64,000 nucleotides of DNA from Mycolicibacterium septicum DSM 44393 (GTDB lineage Bacteria > Actinomycetota > Actinomycetes > Mycobacteriales > Mycobacteriaceae), in assembly GCF_000455325.1 (NCBI RefSeq), contig NZ_HG322953.1, positions 715,490 through 779,489 on the forward strand, in the 5' to 3' direction. The position numbers and the translations under genes were made by a program. Below the pieces are notes generated by a model, which saw only the letters and a program-made list of their open reading frames with translations, ran no database searches and had not been told where the DNA came from. The stretch's first letter is position 1. Each line of letters begins with the position of its first letter. Positions 59,003-64,000 of this stretch are shown here, one piece after another.

Positions 59003-60346
59003 ATGACCAACGATGTGGCGGACCGGATCTGGCGCCTGGTGTTCGATGCCGAGGGCGATCCCGATCCGGCTGTGCTGGCCGATCTCAAGAGCCGGATCGG
59101 CGCCGCGGGGCTGACCGATCTGATCATCTTCTCCCACGGCTGGAACAACGACGAGGCGGCTGCGACGTCGTTGTACGACCGGTGGTTCGAAATCTTGGCC
59201 CCGCAACTGGACCCGGCTCGCACGGTCGGCTTCGTCGGGCTGCGGTGGCCGTCTCAGCTCTGGCGCGACGAGCCGATCCCGGATTTCGGCGAACCGGCGG
59301 CACACGACGGCGGGGGCGCGGCAGCGCTGGGCGACGAGGTCGCCGTGCCCGCCGGGCCGGTGACCATCGACCCGGCCCAGCTCGACGAGCTCAAGGAGAT
59401 GTTCCCCGGCGGCAAAGACCAGCTGGACACCCTGGCCGCCCTGCTCGCCGCCCCGCCGAGCACCGAACGCGTGCCGGAACTGCTCGATGCGTTGCGTGCG
59501 TTCAGCGCTGCCACCCAGACCGGGTTCAACGACGGTGAAGGCGATACCCCCGACCAAGGGCCCGGGATGCTGGCGCCGGATCAGGATCCGGAGAAGCTGT
59601 TCACCACCTTCGCCGACGAATTGGCCTCGGCCGGTGTGGAATTCGACGACGAGGGCGGGGGAGCGGCCGGCCTGGGTGATTTCGTGGGCCGGCTGTGGCA
59701 CGGCGCCAAGGAGGCGCTGCGCCAGCTCAGCTACTGGAAGATGAAGAACCGCGCCGGCGTGGTGGGGCGCAAGGGGCTGGGCCCCGTCATCGATCAGCTG
59801 CACGCCGAATTCCCCGACCTGCGGATTCATCTGGTCGGACACAGCTTCGGGGCCAGGGTGGTGTCCTACGCCCTTGCGGGGATGAGCGATGTCCAGCCGT
59901 CGCCGGTCAAGGCGGTGACCCTGTTGCAGGGGGCGTACTCCCGGTTCAGCTTCACCGAACGATTGCCGTTCCGGAAGGGAGCCGGTGAGCTGACCGGTCT
60001 GCTCGACCGCATCGACGGTCCGCTGACGGTGTGCTTCTCCAGCCATGACCGGGCATTGGGGACGTTCTATCCGCTGGCCTCGGCCGCGGCGGGCGAAGAT
60101 GCGGCCGCCGCCGAAGACCCGTTGTTCCGCTGGCGGGCCATGGGCTCGCACGGCGCGTACCAGTCTCAAACCCAGGGCCTGGGTGCCAAGGGGACGAGCT
60201 ACCCGTTCCAGCCCGGTCAGATCCTGAACCTGAATTCGTCGGACGTGGTGATCGAGGACAAGAGCCCGTCAGGGGCGCACAGCGACATCTTCCACGAGGA
60301 ATTGACCTGGGTTGCCGTCGCCGCCGGGAAATTGAACCCGGCTTGA
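59003..60346 (+). CDS. Alpha/beta hydrolase
   Basis: Protein of 447 residues, ATG 59003 with GAAAGGA upstream. LIIFSHGWNNDEAAA near 35-49 is the oxyanion-hole region and LVGHSFGARVVSYALAG near 277-293 the nucleophile elbow with Ser 281. About 120 residues between them (DPAQLDELKEMFPGG and on) form a large acidic cap/insertion. No secretion signal. It resembles uncharacterised serine hydrolase/lipase-like proteins found next to proteases; substrate unknown. Almost certainly co-transcribed with the subtilase. Confidence 0.8.
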   Translation: MTNDVADRIWRLVFDAEGDPDPAVLADLKSRIGAAGLTDLIIFSHGWNNDEAAATSLYDRWFEILAPQLDPARTVGFVGLRWPSQLWRDEPIPDFGEPAAHDGGGAAALGDEVAVPAGPVTIDPAQLDELKEMFPGGKDQLDTLAALLAAPPSTERVPELLDALRAFSAATQTGFNDGEGDTPDQGPGMLAPDQDPEKLFTTFADELASAGVEFDDEGGGAAGLGDFVGRLWHGAKEALRQLSYWKMKNRAGVVGRKGLGPVIDQLHAEFPDLRIHLVGHSFGARVVSYALAGMSDVQPSPVKAVTLLQGAYSRFSFTERLPFRKGAGELTGLLDRIDGPLTVCFSSHDRALGTFYPLASAAAGEDAAAAEDPLFRWRAMGSHGAYQSQTQGLGAKGTSYPFQPGQILNLNSSDVVIEDKSPSGAHSDIFHEELTWVAVAAGKLNPA

Positions 60347-60413
60347 TTGTGTGATCGCGGTACAGCCGCCTTTTCCGTTGACCCAACTGGTCGCGCCAAC
60401 GCAAGGTTGGAGT

Positions 60414-61838
60414 ATGACTGGCGATGGTGCCGTGGCGAACAACCCGCGTCGGCGACCGAACATCCTCTTCTTCCATGTCGATAATCTGGGTTTTGGGGAG
60501 CTCAGTTGTTACAGCGCCGGATCTTTCCGGGGCACGACGACTCCGCGGATCGACGGGTTTGCGGCAGAAGGTGTTCGGTTGACGAACTACGCACCGGAAT
60601 CACAGTGCACTCCGACTCGTTCGGCGCTGCTGACGGGCCGGCACGCGATCCGTTCGGGAACCCACAGCGTCCCACTGGGCACGGAGGGCGGCTGGGGGCT
60701 CACCGCGTGGGAGGTCACCCTGGGTGACCTGATGTCCGCAGCGGGTTACCGGTGTGCCGCGTATGGCAAATGGCACGTTGGTGAGGGGACGGGACGCTGG
60801 CCGACCGATAAGGGGTTCGACGAGTGGTACGGACCGCCACGCACGTATGACGAAGCTCTGTGGCCCACCGATCCGTGGTATGACCCCCAGCGGGATCCGA
60901 CCGTCCACATGCTGGGGGCAACGAAAGGCGACGCTGGTGTCGTCGTCGGCGATCAACTGACACTGGACGTACGCCGCGATTGCGACGTCGAATATCTCCG
61001 GCGCGCAACGGCGTTCATGCGTGACGCGGTGCAACGAGACGCCGAGTTCTTTGTGTATTTCAACCATTCGCTGATGCACATGCCGGTGATTCCGCGGGCC
61101 GAGTTCAAGGGATGCACGGGCAATGGTGACTGGGCCGACAGTCTTGCGCAGCTTGACGCGGACTTCGGTACGTTGCTCGACGTGCTCACCGAGCTCGGGA
61201 TCGTCGATGACACATTGGTCGTCTTCGCGGGAGACAACGGTCCGGAGGAGCTTCAGCCGTGGCGCGGCAGCCCGGGTTACTGGGAGGGGTCTTATTTTGC
61301 CGGCGGTGAGGGCAATCTGCGGACGCCATGCATCGCGCGCTGGCCCGGACACATACCGGCCGGTCAGGTGAGCAACGACATCATGCACGTGACCGACTGG
61401 TTCGCGACCCTGCTGCGTGCGGCCGGAATCGAGGCAACCGCCGACCGCGTCATCGACGGGATCGATCAGATGAGCTGGTTGGCCGGCGACGAGGCGGAGT
61501 CGAATCGCGAAGGCTACATCTACTGGCTGGGCGCACGGATGTACGGGGTCAAATGGCGGAACTTCAAACTAGTTCTCGTCAGCCAGAAGTACTCGCTGGA
61601 TGCGCCTGCCGAACTCGCCTCGCCCCACATCGTCAATCTCGTCGCGGACCCGCATGAGCGCGAGCCGATGAATCTGCCCTACCTGCATACCTGGACGATG
61701 ACGCATTTCAACCGAATCCTGACCTCATTCAAGAAGAGTCTGACCGCCGAACCGCTCACGCCTGTGGGTGCACCCCTCGAATACGTCCCCGGTGGCCGCG
61801 TTCCCGACGCGGATACCGAGCACAACTGGCGCCGGTGA
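60414..61838 (+). CDS. Type I sulfatase (arylsulfatase family)
   Basis: Alkaline-phosphatase-fold sulfatase of 474 residues. The formylglycine site is CTPTR with Cys 65 in ESQCTPTRSALLTGRH. PNILFFHVDNLGFGELSCY provides the N-terminal metal residues, with DN where most family members have DD. KWHVGEGTGRWP, FVYFNHSLMHMPVIP and VVFAGDNGPEELQPWRGSPGYWEGSYF supply the remaining metal and sulfate ligands. No signal peptide from ATG 60414. No formylglycine-generating enzyme gene is in the window. Sixty-seven bases after the hydrolase, it could be part of that transcript, but its codon use looks less G/C-biased. Confidence 0.85.
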   Translation: MTGDGAVANNPRRRPNILFFHVDNLGFGELSCYSAGSFRGTTTPRIDGFAAEGVRLTNYAPESQCTPTRSALLTGRHAIRSGTHSVPLGTEGGWGLTAWEVTLGDLMSAAGYRCAAYGKWHVGEGTGRWPTDKGFDEWYGPPRTYDEALWPTDPWYDPQRDPTVHMLGATKGDAGVVVGDQLTLDVRRDCDVEYLRRATAFMRDAVQRDAEFFVYFNHSLMHMPVIPRAEFKGCTGNGDWADSLAQLDADFGTLLDVLTELGIVDDTLVVFAGDNGPEELQPWRGSPGYWEGSYFAGGEGNLRTPCIARWPGHIPAGQVSNDIMHVTDWFATLLRAAGIEATADRVIDGIDQMSWLAGDEAESNREGYIYWLGARMYGVKWRNFKLVLVSQKYSLDAPAELASPHIVNLVADPHEREPMNLPYLHTWTMTHFNRILTSFKKSLTAEPLTPVGAPLEYVPGGRVPDADTEHNWRR

Positions 61839-61936
61839 CGTCGCGTGACGTGCTGCCACGGTTGCACCCGGTCAGCCGCGATCGCGGCGTTGGCACCCCG
61901 AGGAACTGGGCCGCCGGTCCAGACAAGCAAATGCAA

Positions 61937-61970
61937 AAAACCCGCTCCGATGCATTTCAGAGCGGGTTTT
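61937..61970. terminator. Bidirectional intrinsic terminator
   Basis: AAAACCCGCTC/GAGCGGGTTTT, an 11-bp stem with a 12-base loop. It is A-rich on the left and T-rich on the right, so it works for the sulfatase on the plus strand and for the tRNA gene on the minus strand. Confidence 0.85.
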
Positions 61971-61996
61971 GTTAAATCTGGTTGGTTAATCTGAAG

Positions 61997-62082
61997 TGTC
62001 CGAGGGGGGACTTGAACCCCCACGCCCGTTAATAGGGCACTAGCACCTCAAGCTAGCGCGTCTGCCATTCCGCCACTCGGAC
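61997..62082 (-). tRNA. tRNA-Leu (anticodon GAG)
   Basis: An 86-base class II tRNA. Acceptor stem GTCCGAG/CTCGGAC, discriminator A, and anticodon stem CTAGC/GCTAG with loop TTGAGGT, giving anticodon GAG at 62047-62049 (leucine CUC/CUU). The long variable arm TGCCCTATTAACGGGC and T-arm GGGGGTTCAAGTCCCCC are typical of leucine tRNAs. CCA is not encoded. Its 3' end faces the accessory region. Confidence 0.95.
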
Positions 62083-62170
62083 CTGCCAGCCACTCGGGCT
62101 GGGCGCTTAAGGCTAACGGATTGGGTGCCCCAGACCCAAACCGGTGTCCCGGAGCGAATCGGTGGTACCA

Positions 62171-63514
62171 ATGGACCTTGTGACTGCCCCCGCCTCCAGC
62201 GCCGACGAGGTGGTCGATCTCGTCAGCGCGCTCATCCGATTCGACACCTCCAACACCGGCGATCCGGCGACCACCAAGCCTGAGGCGGACTGTGCGGAAT
62301 GGGTCGCCGACCGGCTCCGTGAGGTCGGCTACACCACCGAATACGTGGAGGCCGGCGCCCCGGGCCGGGGCAACGTCTTCGCCCGGTTGCCAGGCGCCGA
62401 CCCGTCCCGTGGCGCGCTGATGATCCACGGGCACCTCGATGTCGTCCCGGCCGAGCCCGCCGATTGGAGCGTGCACCCGTTCTCCGGCGCGATCAAGGAC
62501 GGCTATGTCTGGGGCCGCGGCGCGGTCGACATGAAGGACATGTGCGGCATGATGATCGCCGTTGCACGTCACCTGAAGCGCAACAACATCACCCCGCCCA
62601 GGGACCTGGTCTTCGCCTTCGTCTCCGACGAGGAGCACGGCGGCACCTACGGCTGCCAGTGGCTCGTCGACAATCGCCCCGACCTGTTCGACGGCGTCAC
62701 CGAGGCCATCGGGGAGGTCGGTGGCTTCTCGCTGACCGTTCCGACGAAGGACGGCGGCGAGAAGCGCCTGTATCTCATCGAGACGGCCGAGAAGGGCCTG
62801 TCCTGGATGCGGCTGACCGCGCGGGGCCGGGCCGGGCACGGCTCGATGGTGCACGACGACAACGCCGTCACCGAGATCGCCGACGCCGTCGCGAAGCTGG
62901 GCCGGCACCAGTTCCCGCTGGTACTCACCGAGTCGGTAGAGCAGTTCCTGACAGCGGTCTCCGAAGAGACCGGCTATGACCTCGACCCGAACTCGCCGGA
63001 TCTGGAAGGCTCCATCGCCAAACTGGGAGGCATCGCGCGCATCGTCGGCGCCACCCTGCGCGACACCGCCAACCCCACCATGCTCAAGGCCGGCTACAAG
63101 GCCAACGTCATCCCGGCCACGGCCGAGGCCATGGTCGACTGCCGCGTCCTGCCGGGCCGCAAGGAGGCCTTCGAGCGTGAGCTCGATGCGCTGCTCGGGC
63201 CCAACATCACCCGCACCTGGGAGCGCGACCTGCCCAGTGTGGAAACCACGTTCGACGGCGATCTGGTGGACGCGATGAACGCCGCGATCCTGGCCGTCGA
63301 CCCCGACGCCCGAACGGTGCCCTACATGATGTCGGGCGGCACCGATGCGAAAGCGTTTGTCCGCTTGGGGATTCGGTGCTTCGGGTTCGCCCCGCTGCGC
63401 CTGCCCCCGGAACTGGACTTCGCGGCGCTGTTCCACGGCGTCGATGAGCGGGTGCCGGTGGACGCGCTGCAGTTCGGGGCGGGCGTTCTGGAACACTTTC
63501 TGCGGAACTGCTGA
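62171..63514 (+). CDS. M20-family dipeptidase/peptidase (Rv2141c-type)
   Basis: Zinc metallopeptidase of the M20 (ArgE/DapE/CPG2) family, 447 residues. LMIHGHLDVVPAEPADWSVHPF holds the first metal His/Asp; GRGAVDMKDM the bridging Asp; SDEEHGGTYG the catalytic Glu pair near 160; MSGGTDAKAFVRLGIRCFG and ALFHGVDERVPV the final metal His. ATG 62171 (MDLVTAPASS) matches the family start better than 62144. Cytosolic. Marks the return to the M. tuberculosis gene order. Confidence 0.9.
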   Translation: MDLVTAPASSADEVVDLVSALIRFDTSNTGDPATTKPEADCAEWVADRLREVGYTTEYVEAGAPGRGNVFARLPGADPSRGALMIHGHLDVVPAEPADWSVHPFSGAIKDGYVWGRGAVDMKDMCGMMIAVARHLKRNNITPPRDLVFAFVSDEEHGGTYGCQWLVDNRPDLFDGVTEAIGEVGGFSLTVPTKDGGEKRLYLIETAEKGLSWMRLTARGRAGHGSMVHDDNAVTEIADAVAKLGRHQFPLVLTESVEQFLTAVSEETGYDLDPNSPDLEGSIAKLGGIARIVGATLRDTANPTMLKAGYKANVIPATAEAMVDCRVLPGRKEAFERELDALLGPNITRTWERDLPSVETTFDGDLVDAMNAAILAVDPDARTVPYMMSGGTDAKAFVRLGIRCFGFAPLRLPPELDFAALFHGVDERVPVDALQFGAGVLEHFLRNC

Positions 63515-63541
63515 CCGCACGAGTCACGACGAGAGGGAACC

Positions 63542-64000
63542 ATGAGCACATCTCCGTACGACAGCCTGCCGAAGCTGCCGACGTTCACCTTGACCTCCGA
63601 ATCGGTCACCGACGGGCAGCCGCTGGCCAATGACCAGGTCAGCGGGATCATGGGAGCCGGCGGTTCGGACACCTCGCCGCAGCTGAGCTGGTCGGGATTC
63701 CCGGCCGAGACCAAGAGTTTCGCCGTCACGGTGTACGACCCGGACGCGCCGACCGCGTCGGGCTTCTGGCACTGGGCGGTCGCGGACCTGCCCGCCACGG
63801 TGACCGAGCTGCCCGCCGGCGCCGGCGACGGCGGCGAACTGCCCGGTGGGGCTGTCACGCTGACCAACGACGCGGGCCTCAAGCGCTTCCTCGGTGCGGC
63901 CCCGCCGGCCGGCCACGGCCCGCATCGCTACTACATCGCGGTACACGCCCTGCCGGTGGAGTCACTGGAGCTGCCCGAGGGTGCCACCCCTGCCTACCTG
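63542..64000 (+). CDS. YbhB/YbcL (PEBP) family protein, TB18.6-like (3' end outside window)
   Basis: First 153 residues of a phosphatidylethanolamine-binding/Raf-kinase-inhibitor-like protein, corresponding to M. tuberculosis Rv2140c. GAGAGGGA precedes the ATG. FAVTVYDPDAPTASGFWHWAVADLPA near 62-86 is the ligand-binding signature (DPDAP and the H-W-x-V-x-D/N element), with APPAGHGPHRYYIAVHALP near 128-146 the second. It is 27 bases after the peptidase gene, so probably one operon. Ligand unknown. Confidence 0.9.
   Translation, partial: MSTSPYDSLPKLPTFTLTSESVTDGQPLANDQVSGIMGAGGSDTSPQLSWSGFPAETKSFAVTVYDPDAPTASGFWHWAVADLPATVTELPAGAGDGGELPGGAVTLTNDAGLKRFLGAAPPAGHGPHRYYIAVHALPVESLELPEGATPAYL

Noticed and set aside
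57491..60169. 892-codon open frame on the minus strand across the subtilase and hydrolase genes
   Set aside because: Both plus-strand genes have intact catalytic motifs and ribosome sites. The antisense product is low-complexity Arg/His/Gly sequence without domains.
38457..62082. Genomic island or prophage with integrase at tRNA-Leu
   Set aside because: No integrase, transposase, phage gene or visible attachment repeat was found; the genes are metabolic and regulatory.

Overview
The window is high-GC actinobacterial DNA. Its gene content and order point to a Mycobacterium, most likely a fast-growing Mycolicibacterium. The first two thirds follow, gene for gene and in reversed coordinates, the M. 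tuberculosis stretch I remember as Rv2188c to Rv2143. That stretch covers PIM/LM mannosyltransferases, FadD15, AroG, PknL, IdsA2, LppM, the whole division and cell wall (dcw) cluster, and Wag31. The right edge returns to the same order (M20 dipeptidase, PEBP protein = Rv2141c, Rv2140c). No insertion sequence, prophage or CRISPR array was seen. Gene identities rest on reading the translations against remembered families; no search was run.

Layout. 1-8.9 kb: end of pimB, a frameshifted fadD15, an SRPBCC/ArsA-like operon, an acyltransferase, the Rv2181-type mannosyltransferase, a membrane protein and an RNase AS. 8.9-16.8 kb: aroG, a frameshifted pknL divergent from a small DNA-binding protein, mptA, idsA2, GNAT-lppM and a DUF3040 protein ending in a clear intrinsic terminator. 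17-36.5 kb: mraZ-rsmH-ftsL-pbpB-murE-murF-mraY-murD-ftsW-murG-murC-ftsQ-ftsZ-pgeF-yggS-sepF, all on the plus strand and mostly with 4-base start/stop overlaps. yggT and wag31 follow.

The leader of the dcw cluster is rich in signals. Several arrays of TGGGN boxes lie 10 bases apart upstream of mraZ (the pattern known for MraZ operators), with a terminator-like hairpin inside the leader. A multi-hairpin RNA lies between mraZ and rsmH and fits the position of the actinobacterial mraW RNA motif.

38.4-61.9 kb is accessory relative to M. tuberculosis and ends at a tRNA-Leu(GAG) gene. It holds a phosphoribosyltransferase, a glutamine amidotransferase, a P450, a CitA/CitB-type two-component system divergent from a tctC-tctB-tctA-usp transporter operon, and a one-polypeptide nitrate reductase fused to a CysJ-like flavoprotein. 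Next to these is a divergent cassette. One arm encodes an alpha-dioxygenase-like haem enzyme, a catalase-fold protein translationally coupled to it, and a LuxR-type ATPase regulator. The other arm encodes a winged-helix-subtilase and an alpha/beta hydrolase. A sulfatase follows. The dioxygenase/catalase-fold pair is the best candidate for an undescribed system, possibly a bacterial oxylipin (fatty-acid hydroperoxide) pathway.

Two genes, fadD15 and pknL, each carry one apparent single-base deletion in an otherwise intact reading frame. Both deletions lie in short G/C runs, so sequencing error must be excluded before calling them pseudogenes.
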